From an uncultured Lachnospiraceae bacterium (GTDB lineage: Bacteria > Bacillota > Clostridia > Lachnospirales > Lachnospiraceae), in NCBI GenBank assembly GCA_910584115.1, contig CAJTYN010000012.1, positions 1 to 10,893 on the forward strand: a stretch of 10,893 nt of DNA, given 5' to 3'. The number at the start of each line of letters is the position of its first letter. The first letter of the stretch is position 1. The notes beneath the pieces are model-generated. The model did not search any database and was not told the DNA's origin. It saw nothing but the letters and a program-made list of their open reading frames with translations. Below, one piece after another: positions 1 through 6,690 of the stretch. A program made the position numbers and the translations under genes.

Positions 1-1107
1 CTGACCTCCACCATGTTCCTGATCGGCGGCAATGACAGCTACCGCGCTTACGAGGGATCAGCCGCTGCCTGGGAGGGACCGTTTGACAGCGAAAAGGCTG
101 CACAGGCGGAGAAGATCTATCAGGAAGTCAGCGCCCGGTACGGCACGGATACACGGATGATCACCCGGAGCGTCAAAGACCAGCCCAAGATCATCCTGGC
201 GGTAAACTACCACGCCTATGCCGAACGGGTAAAGGAATACTGGAACGGCACACCGCCGGAGAGTGCAGAGGAACCTTACGGCATTGCCCTTCTCCAAGGG
301 AAGATCGCGGAACTGGAAAGCCAGGGAAAGCAGGATACCGCCGCCTGCCGGGAACTGTCCGCCTCCCTGCAGAGGCTGAAAGAACTGGGCGAGCCGGAGT
401 TCGCCAACACCCTGCTGTGGGAGAACCTGTTCAACAACTGGGGGGAACATATGATGCAGTTCCTGCTGTTCCTGCCGCTGGCCTTTGTCATCGCCCCGGT
501 CTTTGCTGTGGAACGATCCAGCGGTATGGACAGCCTGATCTTAAGTTCCCGAAACGGCAGGCGGAAGATCGTCACGGCGAAATTACTGAGCGTACTCATT
601 GCCTCCACTGTTGTGGTCGTGCTGTATCTGGCCGCTACTTTTATATTCGGTTTTCTGCCCCATGGGAGTTTCCACGGCTGGGACGCCGCCATCCAGTCCA
701 TTCCCACCTATGCCCGGTCCATGTTCCGATTTAAGGTCTGGCAGCTTGCCGCTGTCGGAGCTGTGTGGCTTATCTTTACCGGCGCGGTCTATAGTCTGAT
801 CATCTGCTTTATCTCCTCCCGTATGAAGAGCCAGATGGGTACGGTGGGCGTGAGCCTGGCGGTCCTGTTCGTGAATGTGGGACTGGCGGCGATGGGCGAT
901 ACTGTTACGCAAAAGCTCGGGGTACTCGTGGATCTCGGTCTGGCAAATGTCACTTTGGCAAAAGAGGTATTCGGCGGTTCTAAGGTCTTCCATGTATTTG
1001 GCATGAATGTCAGCTATCCGGTCATGGCATTTCCCGTTTTAGCTGTGATCGCCGCTGTGGCTGCTCTTGGGACCTACTGGGGGCAGAAGAGCAGAACAGT
1101 CGCATAG
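1..1107 (+). CDS. ABC-2 type transporter permease, 5' partial
   Basis: The frame is open to the first base (Leu-Thr-Ser-Thr before the first Met at 13), so this is the C-terminal 368 residues of a longer protein. The first ~145 visible residues are hydrophilic, rich in Glu, Lys and Gln, and look like the large extracytoplasmic loop that follows TM1 in many Firmicutes ABC-2 permeases. Five hydrophobic segments follow, at about 152-170, 194-218, 246-270, 281-299 and 339-360 (numbering from the Met at 13). Between the first two is the cytoplasmic signature ERSSGMDSLILSS.RNGR, typical of ABC-2 permeases of peptide or drug exporters. TM1 and any ATPase partner would lie upstream of the window. The substrate cannot be read from the sequence. 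The gene ends 27 bp from the convergent TauE-family gene, with no clear hairpin terminator between them. Confidence 0.8.
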   Translation: MTSTMFLIGGNDSYRAYEGSAAAWEGPFDSEKAAQAEKIYQEVSARYGTDTRMITRSVKDQPKIILAVNYHAYAERVKEYWNGTPPESAEEPYGIALLQGKIAELESQGKQDTAACRELSASLQRLKELGEPEFANTLLWENLFNNWGEHMMQFLLFLPLAFVIAPVFAVERSSGMDSLILSSRNGRRKIVTAKLLSVLIASTVVVVLYLAATFIFGFLPHGSFHGWDAAIQSIPTYARSMFRFKVWQLAAVGAVWLIFTGAVYSLIICFISSRMKSQMGTVGVSLAVLFVNVGLAAMGDTVTQKLGVLVDLGLANVTLAKEVFGGSKVFHVFGMNVSYPVMAFPVLAVIAAVAALGTYWGQKSRTVA

Positions 1108-1134
1108 ATGGACCAGCTTCTGCCTACTCCTATC

Positions 1135-1902
1135 TCAGATATATTTCACGATGATCATAGCGATGCTCATCCCCGCGAGCCCAAACCCGAGCGCCCGGTT
1201 CATGGTCCTGGCTGATGCCTGGTTGGCGAACTTCGCCGTGAGCATCGCCCCGATCAATGTGAAGACGACGCACATGGTCAGTATGCCATAGTCCGTGATC
1301 CCGCCGCCGATCATGAAATGTGAGACTGCGCCTGTGAGGGCGGTGAAGGTCATGATGAACACGCTGGTCCCCACGGCTGTCTTCAGTTCGTATCCCAATA
1401 CGCTGACCAGGACCAGGAGCATCATCATACCGCCGCCCGCGCCGACCAGACCGCAGATCATGCCGACGGCCATCCCGCAGACGATGGACTGGAGCACGGC
1501 TTTCTTACGGCTCCTGTCCTGGTTGCTCTCTTTGGCCTGCATGACTGGTCTGAAGATGAATTTCAGTCCTGCGAACAGGGTCATGAACATGGAAAATCCG
1601 CCCATCGTCCGCTGCGGTATGAAAGACGCCGCATAACTCCCCACAAAGGTGAAGATCAGGACGGAGATGAGCATGACGATCCCGTTCTTGACGTCCAGGT
1701 TGTCGTTTTTCTTATAGGTCCAGGCCGAGGCGGCGGAGGCCAATACATCTGAGGCCAGCGCGATCCCCACCGCCTCGTAGGCGCCTACATCCAAAAAAGT
1801 GATCAGCATCGGTGCGATGACCGCGGCGGCGGAAAGTCCTGCAAGGCCGGTCCCGAATCCCGCGCCTGCTCCGGTGGCCAGACATATGATCGTCTTGAAC
1901 AT
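1135..1902 (-). CDS. TauE/SafE-family sulfite/sulfonate-type membrane permease
   Basis: A 255-residue, strongly hydrophobic protein with the two-repeat layout of the TauE/SafE family (PF01925, formerly DUF81). The first half begins with a Gly-rich helix (GAGAGFGTGLAGLSAAAV, about 11-28). The second half starts with the matching CGLVGAGGGMMMLLVL helix at about 155-170. Some 7-8 membrane segments are visible, separated by a short basic cytoplasmic loop (about 121-135). Family members export or import small organic or sulfur anions such as sulfite, sulfoacetate or sulfolactate; the substrate here is unknown. The start at 1902 has an AAAGGA site about 11 nt upstream. The gene lies 49 bp downstream of the nitroreductase on the same strand and has no strong promoter of its own, so co-transcription is likely. 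Length is normal for the family. Confidence 0.85.
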   Translation of the reverse strand: MFKTIICLATGAGAGFGTGLAGLSAAAVIAPMLITFLDVGAYEAVGIALASDVLASAASAWTYKKNDNLDVKNGIVMLISVLIFTFVGSYAASFIPQRTMGGFSMFMTLFAGLKFIFRPVMQAKESNQDRSRKKAVLQSIVCGMAVGMICGLVGAGGGMMMLLVLVSVLGYELKTAVGTSVFIMTFTALTGAVSHFMIGGGITDYGILTMCVVFTLIGAMLTAKFANQASARTMNRALGFGLAGMSIAMIIVKYI

Positions 1903-1951
1903 CTATTCTTTTATCCTTTCTGTTGTTGGTCGTATAGGATCTTTTATCTTA

Positions 1952-2626
1952 CTAGGATCTTCGCTTCGACCAGTTCATTTTCCGGCCGGCGCCGATCTCA
2001 AAGTGGTATTTTACGATCCCTAAGTCTGATCTCGTGTAAGGACCGAAGCCGGGGCGGACGGATACCTTTCCTTTTTTAAAAGTGAATACGAACTTTTGCT
2101 GGTTCAGGGCTGTCGGTGCGAGCAGGGCGGCTTGGATGCCGTTTTGGAACCAGTCCGGTGTCTTTTCATCTGTGACGACCACCTCGTCGAATGTCTTGGA
2201 TCTGTGCGGGACGCCCTGGGTCTTGCCATAGCCCAGCGCGATCACCAGATGGAGCTTTTCACCTGGATCGATCGCGAAAGCGGTCTTTATCTTACGGTAT
2301 GTCAGCGCGACCCAGCAGGTGTTCAGGCCCAGTTCCTGTGCAAGGAGCACGAGGCGTTCTCCGTAATAGCCGCATTTTTCGTCCGCTCTGGATCCTTTTT
2401 TCCCGATCATGGCGATATAGTTTTGGACGCCGCTGAATTTCCCATAGTGCGCCATGCGGCTGTCGAAGGCTTTCGGTTCATCCGTGACGAGCTGGATGTG
2501 GAGTCCGCTCTCTTCATTGCATGCGCGGATCTCTGCCTGTAATGCGGACAGGGCTTTTTCGTCTAAGGGCCTGTCCTCGTACTGGCGTACGCTGTGCCTG
2601 TTCTTGATCGCTCTCATCATGTCCAT
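1952..2626 (-). CDS. Nitroreductase-family flavoprotein (TM1586-like)
   Basis: A 224-residue protein of the nitroreductase fold, closest to the short putative TM nitroreductase group (PF14512). It has the N-terminal FMN-phosphate motif RHSVRQY (residues 10-16), a central helix YGERLVLLAQELGLNTCWVA (about 88-107), and the C-terminal APTALNQQKFVF segment. These enzymes bind FMN and use NAD(P)H to reduce nitro, quinone or related electrophiles; the physiological substrate is not evident. The start at 2626 is set by AGGAGG 10 nt upstream; the Met two codons later would be too far from this site. The gene probably heads a two-gene transcript with the TauE-family permease and is driven by an extended -10 promoter at 2668-2676. 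It is divergent from the GNAT gene at 2740. Confidence 0.85.
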   Translation of the reverse strand: MDMMRAIKNRHSVRQYEDRPLDEKALSALQAEIRACNEESGLHIQLVTDEPKAFDSRMAHYGKFSGVQNYIAMIGKKGSRADEKCGYYGERLVLLAQELGLNTCWVALTYRKIKTAFAIDPGEKLHLVIALGYGKTQGVPHRSKTFDEVVVTDEKTPDWFQNGIQAALLAPTALNQQKFVFTFKKGKVSVRPGFGPYTRSDLGIVKYHFEIGAGRKMNWSKRRS

Positions 2627-2667
2627 TTTAGAAGATCCTCCTGTCTTGAGATATATTGATGCAGACC

Positions 2668-2676
2668 ATTATACCA
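2668..2676 (-). promoter_or_regulatory. Extended -10 promoter of the nitroreductase gene
   Basis: On the minus strand this reads TGGTATAAT: a perfect TATAAT -10 with the TG dinucleotide of an extended -10. There is no good -35 at 16-18 bp spacing, as expected for an extended -10 promoter. The predicted transcript starts near 2661, giving a leader of about 35 nt that carries the AGGAGG site. It sits back to back with a weaker plus-strand extended -10 at 2693-2701. Confidence 0.65.
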
Positions 2677-2692
2677 CGATCGGAGTGTTTTG

Positions 2693-2701
2693 TGGTAAAC
2701 T
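2693..2701 (+). promoter_or_regulatory. Candidate extended -10 promoter of the GNAT gene
   Basis: TGGTAAACT: an extended TG motif followed by TAAACT (4 of 6 to TATAAT). It faces away from the nitroreductase promoter, with 16 bp between the two elements. The predicted start near 2709 would leave a leader of about 30 nt containing the GGAGAAAGGGG ribosome site. There is no recognisable -35, so this is a weaker call than its minus-strand partner. Confidence 0.4.
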
Positions 2702-2720
2702 ATGACTATGGAAAAGTGTT

Positions 2721-2731
2721 GGAGAAAGGGG
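2721..2731 (+). promoter_or_regulatory. Ribosome binding site fixing the GNAT start at 2740
   Basis: GGAGAAAGGGG ends 8 nt before the ATG at 2740. The upstream in-frame ATG at 2656 has no such site and lies inside the promoter region, so it is unlikely to be used. Confidence 0.7.
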
Positions 2732-2739
2732 AACGTGAG

Positions 2740-3192
2740 ATGATCATCAGGAGATACATGCCGTCGGATCTTCTTGAGCTGGCGGAGCTGTTTTATGAGA
2801 CGGTGCATGCGGTCAATGTGAGGGACTATACGAAAGAGCAGCTGGACGCATGGGCCACCGGTCAGGTCGACCTTGAGAGGTGGGAGAGGACGCTCTCGGA
2901 GCATCATACGCTGGTCGCCGCGGAGGATGAGAAGATCGTCGGGTTTGGCGACATGGATCTGAGCGGATATCTGGACCGGCTGTTTGTCCATAAGGACCGC
3001 CAGCGCCGGGGGATCGCCACGGCCCTCTGCGACCGGCTGGAGGAGGCTGTCCGCGCGGATCGGTACACGGTCCATGCATCGGTCACGGCGCGGCCGTTCT
3101 TCCTCTTTCGGGGGTATCGGGTGGTGAAGGAGCAGCAGGTGATCCGGCGCGGGGTCGCCCTGACAAATTATGTGATGGAGAAAAAGATCTAG
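2740..3192 (+). CDS. GNAT-family N-acetyltransferase, YafP-like
   Basis: A 150-residue single-domain GNAT protein. It transfers an acetyl group from acetyl-CoA to an amine; the acceptor is unknown. Beta-1 and helix-1 are MIIRRYMPSDLLELAELFYE. Motif A, the acetyl-CoA pyrophosphate loop, is VHKDRQRRGIATAL (about 83-96, with Q88-R-R-G-I-A93). The C-terminal end with ASVTARPFFLFRGYRVV followed by the Gln- and Arg-rich strand matches the YafP-like subfamily. I start the gene at 2740 because of the ribosome site at 2721-2731. An in-frame extension back to 2656 would add 28 residues that do not look like the family and would overlap the divergent promoter. The stop TAG at 3190-3192 overlaps the stop of the convergent rqcH. 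Confidence 0.85.
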   Translation: MIIRRYMPSDLLELAELFYETVHAVNVRDYTKEQLDAWATGQVDLERWERTLSEHHTLVAAEDEKIVGFGDMDLSGYLDRLFVHKDRQRRGIATALCDRLEEAVRADRYTVHASVTARPFFLFRGYRVVKEQQVIRRGVALTNYVMEKKI

Positions 3193-4931
3193 TCAGCCGG
3201 GGTTATATGGGAGATGTCCGGCGCGGCCACCAGGGAATAGTTGGTGTGGTAGATGACGAAACCGGGCTTCCCGCCGGGTGTCTTTTTCACGTGTTTTTTC
3301 TGGATGTAATCGATCTCCACCTTGGGCGTGCCGCGGCCGCTGGAATAATAGGCGGCCAGTTGTCCCGCTTCCTCGAATGTCTTGTCCGGCAGCTCTTCGT
3401 TGTTGCTCTTTACGATCACATGGGAGCCGGGCATCTGTTTGGCGTGGAACCACCAGTCATTTCCCGCTGCCACCTTGAAGGTCAGCTCTTCATTCTGGAA
3501 ATTGTTCTTGCCCACGTACATATGGTAGCCGTCTGAGGAGATGTAGTGGAAAGGCTTGGACTTCCCCTGGATCTTCTGTTTTTTGCCGTATTTGCGCCGG
3601 ATGTAGCCGTAGTCCATCAGTTCTTCTTTGATCTGTGCCAGGTCGCTCTCCTGCAGGGCGATGTCCAGGGAGGTCTGGATGGAGCTTAGGTGCATGATCT
3701 CGGCGGACGTTTCCTGGATCTGCTGGTTTAGGGCTTCCTCGGTGCGTTTCAGCTTATTGTAGCGGGTGAAATACCGTTTGGCGTTCTCGGCGGGGGAGTA
3801 GTCCGGGTTTAAGGGGATGGTGATCTCCTCGTTGGTGTAGTAGTTGAGGGCGCGAAAAGACTTGCAGCCTTCTTCCAGCCCGTAGCCGTAGGTGTTGATC
3901 AGCTCCCCGTACACCTTGTACTGGTCTTTTTTCTCTGTGTCCTTGAGCTGCTTGAGCTGGAGCTGGTATTTCTTCCGGTTCCGGTCCAGGGCGGTCTGGA
4001 CGATCTTGCGCAGGTCGGCAGATTTCTGGCGGATACGGGTGATCGTACTCTTGGAGGCGTACCAGCTTTCCAAAAGTCTCGACATGGAGGGGATGTTCTC
4101 CTGGGTGTATCCGGCGCCGTATTGTTCCATGGGAAAAGCCCCGTACTCGATGGGTTCGCCGTCCTTGTAGACGATGTGGGGGGAAAAGTCGCCGCTCTTG
4201 ATCTGGTCCATCAGGCGCAGGAATGTGTGGCACAGGTGGAGCTTCTCATTTTCCGTCAGGGACTGGGCGATGGCGGCGCCGTCGATGGAAGCGCGGGCGC
4301 AGATCTCATTTGCCATCGTGGGGCTGATCCCTGTGCAGGTGCAGTAGAGGGCCTTGCCGATCTCCATCGGGCGGGTGCAGACTTTTTCGAGGAAGTTTTC
4401 CTCGGAGAGTTCCAGAGGATCTAACTTGTCCTGGGTCTTGGGGATGAAATACTCCCGGCCGGGCAGGACTTCCCGCACGGAACTCATGTTGCAGGAGACA
4501 TGCTTGATGCTGTCTAGGATCTTGCCGTCCTGGTCGCAGAAGATGATGTTGCTGTGCTTGCCCATGATCTCGATGATCAGCCGCTTCTGGCACAGGTCGC
4601 CCATTTCATTGAGATGTTCCAGGTCGATGAACAGGACCCGCTCCAGCCCCGGCTGGGTGATCCCAGTGATCCGGGCGCTGCCGATGTGTTTGCGCAGCAG
4701 CATACAGAAGGCGGGCGCGGTCAGCGGGTTGGGTTTGCTCTGTTCCGTAAAATAAAAAAATGGCAGGGAGGCGCTGGCCGACAGGAGCAGTTTTCTGGCC
4801 CCGTCTTCCCCGCGGCAGGTCAGGAGCAGCTCATCAGTCTCCGGCTGCGCGATCTTATTGATGCGCCCGCCCAGCAGGGAGGACTTGAGTTCCGCTGCCA
4901 GGCAGGCGATGGTGATACCGTCAAAAGCCAT
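3189..4931 (-). CDS. rqcH: RqcH, NFACT-family ribosome quality control protein
   Basis: A 580-residue NFACT protein (older name: fibronectin-binding protein A). In Bacillus subtilis, RqcH binds stalled 50S subunits carrying peptidyl-tRNA, recruits tRNA-Ala, and adds C-terminal Ala tails that act as degrons. Seen here: the typical start MAFDGITIACLAAELK; an NFACT-N domain to about 270, including EIMGKHSN at 121-128; a middle section with Lys/Gln-rich coiled coils (about 285-340 and 395-440); and a C-terminal NFACT-R domain from about 465 with YHMYVGKNN, DWWFHAKQMPGSHVIV and a basic Lys-Lys-rich stretch. Length is normal. The Asp-Arg pair (D97/R98 in B. subtilis) is Glu97-Arg98 here. A TTGTGA-17-TATAAT promoter lies just upstream, so it can be transcribed independently of the XRE gene. 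The start at 4931 has a GAGGA site about 7 nt upstream. Confidence 0.93.
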   Translation of the reverse strand: MAFDGITIACLAAELKSSLLGGRINKIAQPETDELLLTCRGEDGARKLLLSASASLPFFYFTEQSKPNPLTAPAFCMLLRKHIGSARITGITQPGLERVLFIDLEHLNEMGDLCQKRLIIEIMGKHSNIIFCDQDGKILDSIKHVSCNMSSVREVLPGREYFIPKTQDKLDPLELSEENFLEKVCTRPMEIGKALYCTCTGISPTMANEICARASIDGAAIAQSLTENEKLHLCHTFLRLMDQIKSGDFSPHIVYKDGEPIEYGAFPMEQYGAGYTQENIPSMSRLLESWYASKSTITRIRQKSADLRKIVQTALDRNRKKYQLQLKQLKDTEKKDQYKVYGELINTYGYGLEEGCKSFRALNYYTNEEITIPLNPDYSPAENAKRYFTRYNKLKRTEEALNQQIQETSAEIMHLSSIQTSLDIALQESDLAQIKEELMDYGYIRRKYGKKQKIQGKSKPFHYISSDGYHMYVGKNNFQNEELTFKVAAGNDWWFHAKQMPGSHVIVKSNNEELPDKTFEEAGQLAAYYSSGRGTPKVEIDYIQKKHVKKTPGGKPGFVIYHTNYSLVAAPDISHITPAD

Positions 4932-4976
4932 ATCTGTATCCTCATTTCTCAGTATTCGTTTTTATGATCTATGGCT

Positions 4977-5005
4977 ATTATACACGCAAGAAACGGAGAT
5001 CACAA
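4977..5005 (-). promoter_or_regulatory. Sigma-A promoter of rqcH
   Basis: On the minus strand, TTGTGA (5000-5005) and a perfect TATAAT (4977-4982) are separated by exactly 17 bp. The predicted start is near 4970, giving a 5' leader of about 40 nt. It lies within the 79-bp gap after the XRE regulator gene. Confidence 0.7.
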
Positions 5006-5010
5006 GCCTA

Positions 5011-5616
5011 TCATTTCGTCAGGACGTGGCGGCAGTATCTCAAGCTGCCGCATTTCGGGCATCTCAGTCTCCGTTTTGTGATCGTATGGGGTGTCATGAT
5101 GTAGTCCCGCATGTCGGGGATGAAACGTTCCTGGCATACGGGGCACTCGAAAGCGCCCGCGTCTCTGTCAAGGATACACGCGATGACGATCCCCAAGGCG
5201 ATCACGCAGCTCCCGATCCCGATCAATGTGGCGCGCAACCACGTCTCGATCTCGATGGCGCCCGCCAGTACGAATAATGGGGTCGCCGCGAAGATGGCAA
5301 GCCCTGCGACCATTGCTGATAAGATGATCTTCTTTTTACTTTCCTGTGCTTCTTTTACCAGATCCACCATATTTTCCTCCGCTTTCTTTTTATAATCCGT
5401 TTCCTGCAGCCGCTCGCCGGAGAGCAATTCATTGACGGTGATCCCCAGTTCGTCGCAGAGCGGCAGCAGCAGCGACACTTCAGGGAAACCGTTTCCCCGT
5501 TCCCATTTTGAGATCGTCTTATCGCTGATGCCGAGCCTGTCTGCCAATTCTCTCTGGGTGTATTTTTTGCATTTTCTCTCTTCGGCGATAAAACGTCCGG
5601 TCTTGGTCTGATCCAT
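5011..5616 (-). CDS. Membrane-anchored XRE regulator with C-terminal zinc ribbon
   Basis: A 201-residue protein in three parts. Residues 5-65 are an XRE/Cro-type helix-turn-helix (TGRFIAEERK..YTQRELADRLGISDKTISKWERG), which binds DNA. A Lys/Glu-rich linker (about 70-96) follows, then two membrane helices (about 97-121 and 127-149). The tail is a zinc-ribbon-like domain with CPVC (158-161) and CPKC (186-189) and a further Cys195, so both the DNA-binding domain and the ribbon should be cytoplasmic. The target genes are unknown; the design suggests sensing of a membrane or metal/redox signal. I chose the start at 5616 because of AAAGGAGG 9 nt upstream. An in-frame extension to 5736 would overlap the NUDIX gene and adds a low-complexity Arg/Pro-rich leader. 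It lies 91 bp after the NUDIX stop and may be read through from that operon. Confidence 0.85.
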   Translation of the reverse strand: MDQTKTGRFIAEERKCKKYTQRELADRLGISDKTISKWERGNGFPEVSLLLPLCDELGITVNELLSGERLQETDYKKKAEENMVDLVKEAQESKKKIILSAMVAGLAIFAATPLFVLAGAIEIETWLRATLIGIGSCVIALGIVIACILDRDAGAFECPVCQERFIPDMRDYIMTPHTITKRRLRCPKCGSLRYCRHVLTK

Positions 5617-5625
5617 GGGTGTGTT

Positions 5626-5633
5626 CCTCCTTT
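5626..5633 (-). promoter_or_regulatory. Ribosome binding site fixing the XRE start
   Basis: AAAGGAGG on the minus strand, 9 nt before the ATG at 5616. It decides against the longer in-frame reading that starts at 5736. Confidence 0.8.
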
Positions 5634-5707
5634 CTGCTGTCATCGTACGGGGATCGGGGCGTCTTTTACACCCACGGGGCGTAGAAAATGGCGGATGCGA
5701 GCGGATC

Positions 5708-6214
5708 CTACGTTCCGTAGAGTGGGGACTGGTCAAGATAAGCGTTCAGAAAATGAGCTGCGAGGCTGTTCGGAGCGATATTCTCTCTTGCTTCGTCCCG
5801 GGAGAACCATTGATAGGCATCGATCTCCTCATTTATGCAGAGATCCCTGTCGTCTTTTACAAATGCTGTGAAATTGCACATCAATGTGTCGGACGGCTCG
5901 AAAAAACGCGTCCGATTGAAGGTGAGCCGGGAGACTGTCAGGCCCGTTTCCTCTCTGATCTCCCTTGCGGCGGCGTGTTCCAGGGATTCCGTCCTGTTCA
6001 CATATCCCGCCACCAGGACGTAGACGGGACGGCCGTATTGTTTGATCAGCAGGATCTGGCCGGTCCATTCACTGATCACGATCATGCTGACCGCCACGTT
6101 ATACATGGGGAAACGATACTGGGCGCATCTGGGACAGAAAGGGACGATCCCTTCGTTCTTTAATCCTTTTTCGATCAGTTCTGTACCGCATTCCGGACAA
6201 AATCTCCTGTTCAT
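5708..6214 (-). CDS. NUDIX hydrolase with N-terminal zinc ribbon, NudC-like
   Basis: A 168-residue protein. The N-terminus is a four-Cys zinc ribbon (CPEC at 6-9, CPRC at 27-30). The NUDIX box is complete at 70-92: G70, E76, then REIREETGL with R84-E85, E88-E89 and G91, the residues that bind Mg2+ and catalyse pyrophosphate hydrolysis. A zinc ribbon plus NUDIX is the layout of NudC (NAD(H) pyrophosphatase and RNA deNADding enzyme), but the large N-terminal domain of NudC is absent. The NudC signature after the box (SQPWPFPxS) is replaced by FFEPSDTLMCNF, so the substrate is open. Start: an ATG at 6229 is possible, but GGAGG at 6223-6227 is placed 8 nt before the ATG at 6214, and that ATG overlaps the GNAT stop as ATGA, which indicates translational coupling. 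Confidence 0.85.
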   Translation of the reverse strand: MNRRFCPECGTELIEKGLKNEGIVPFCPRCAQYRFPMYNVAVSMIVISEWTGQILLIKQYGRPVYVLVAGYVNRTESLEHAAAREIREETGLTVSRLTFNRTRFFEPSDTLMCNFTAFVKDDRDLCINEEIDAYQWFSRDEARENIAPNSLAAHFLNAYLDQSPLYGT

Positions 6215-6690
6215 GGCATAGACCTCCATCGCATGATGTATTCTTCTTCATTTTCTTTAACGATCGCAAAACCGACGTTCTGATACATCTTGACCGCAAA
6301 GTTGGCTTTCTGGACGGACAATGAGACTTGTCTGTATCCATTTTCTCTTGAGAGCCGCAGTATTTCCCCTATGAGGGCAGTCCCGATCCCCATCCTCCTG
6401 TAACCGCTGTAAATGGAGATGGCGCAGGACGGCGTCTCATCATTGATATGTCCGTAGTCGTCCATGATGCGGACCCACGCGGCACCGATGATCTTATGAT
6501 CGGATTCGGCCACCAGGCCCAGATCCCCTTTTTTCCGTCCAAAACCGGCTGTGTAGACCTGAAGCTCCGGCCGTTTTATGATCTCTTTCGGCGGCGCCGG
6601 GATGCCTTCCGGGACGAAGATCGCTTCGTATAAGAAATCTTCCAAAAGGCCATATTCTTCTTCGCGTATCTTTCTGATATCATATTTCAT
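6211..6690 (-). CDS. GNAT-family N-acetyltransferase
   Basis: A 159-residue acetyl-CoA-dependent acetyltransferase; the acceptor is unknown. The N-terminal strand-helix reads MKYDIRKIREEEYGLLEDFL, followed by a Pro-rich loop (28-34). The central strand is HKIIGAAWVRIM (65-76). Motif A is at about 93-107, with YRRMGIGTALI forming the CoA phosphate loop (R98-R-M-G-I-G103). Motif B is VSLSVQKANFAVKMYQNVGFAIV (122-144), with the usual Asn-Tyr positions (N130, Y136). The start has GGAGG 5 nt upstream and lies inside the end of the hydrolase gene (11-nt overlap). Its stop overlaps the NUDIX start as ATGA. These overlaps make a hydrolase-GNAT-NUDIX operon very likely. Confidence 0.87.
   Translation of the reverse strand: MKYDIRKIREEEYGLLEDFLYEAIFVPEGIPAPPKEIIKRPELQVYTAGFGRKKGDLGLVAESDHKIIGAAWVRIMDDYGHINDETPSCAISIYSGYRRMGIGTALIGEILRLSRENGYRQVSLSVQKANFAVKMYQNVGFAIVKENEEEYIMRWRSMP

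Noticed and set aside
4554..4967. Plus-strand open frame of 137 codons opposite the 5' part of rqcH
   Set aside because: It is antisense to a clearly conserved gene, has no ribosome site, and its composition is a by-product of the rqcH reading frame.
5617..5707. Possible terminator between the NUDIX and XRE genes
   Set aside because: Only short 4-6 bp stems can be drawn and no T-run follows. I see no convincing promoter there either, so read-through into the XRE gene is possible.
5617..5736. N-terminal extension of the XRE gene to 5736
   Set aside because: The added residues are unlike any HTH protein, the extension overlaps the NUDIX stop, and a strong AAAGGAGG site sits in front of the ATG at 5616.
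5011..6690. GNAT plus XRE as a toxin-antitoxin pair
   Set aside because: The GNAT and XRE genes are separated by the NUDIX gene, the GNAT protein lacks a small adjacent antitoxin with a ribbon-helix-helix domain, and the XRE protein has membrane segments unlike antitoxins.
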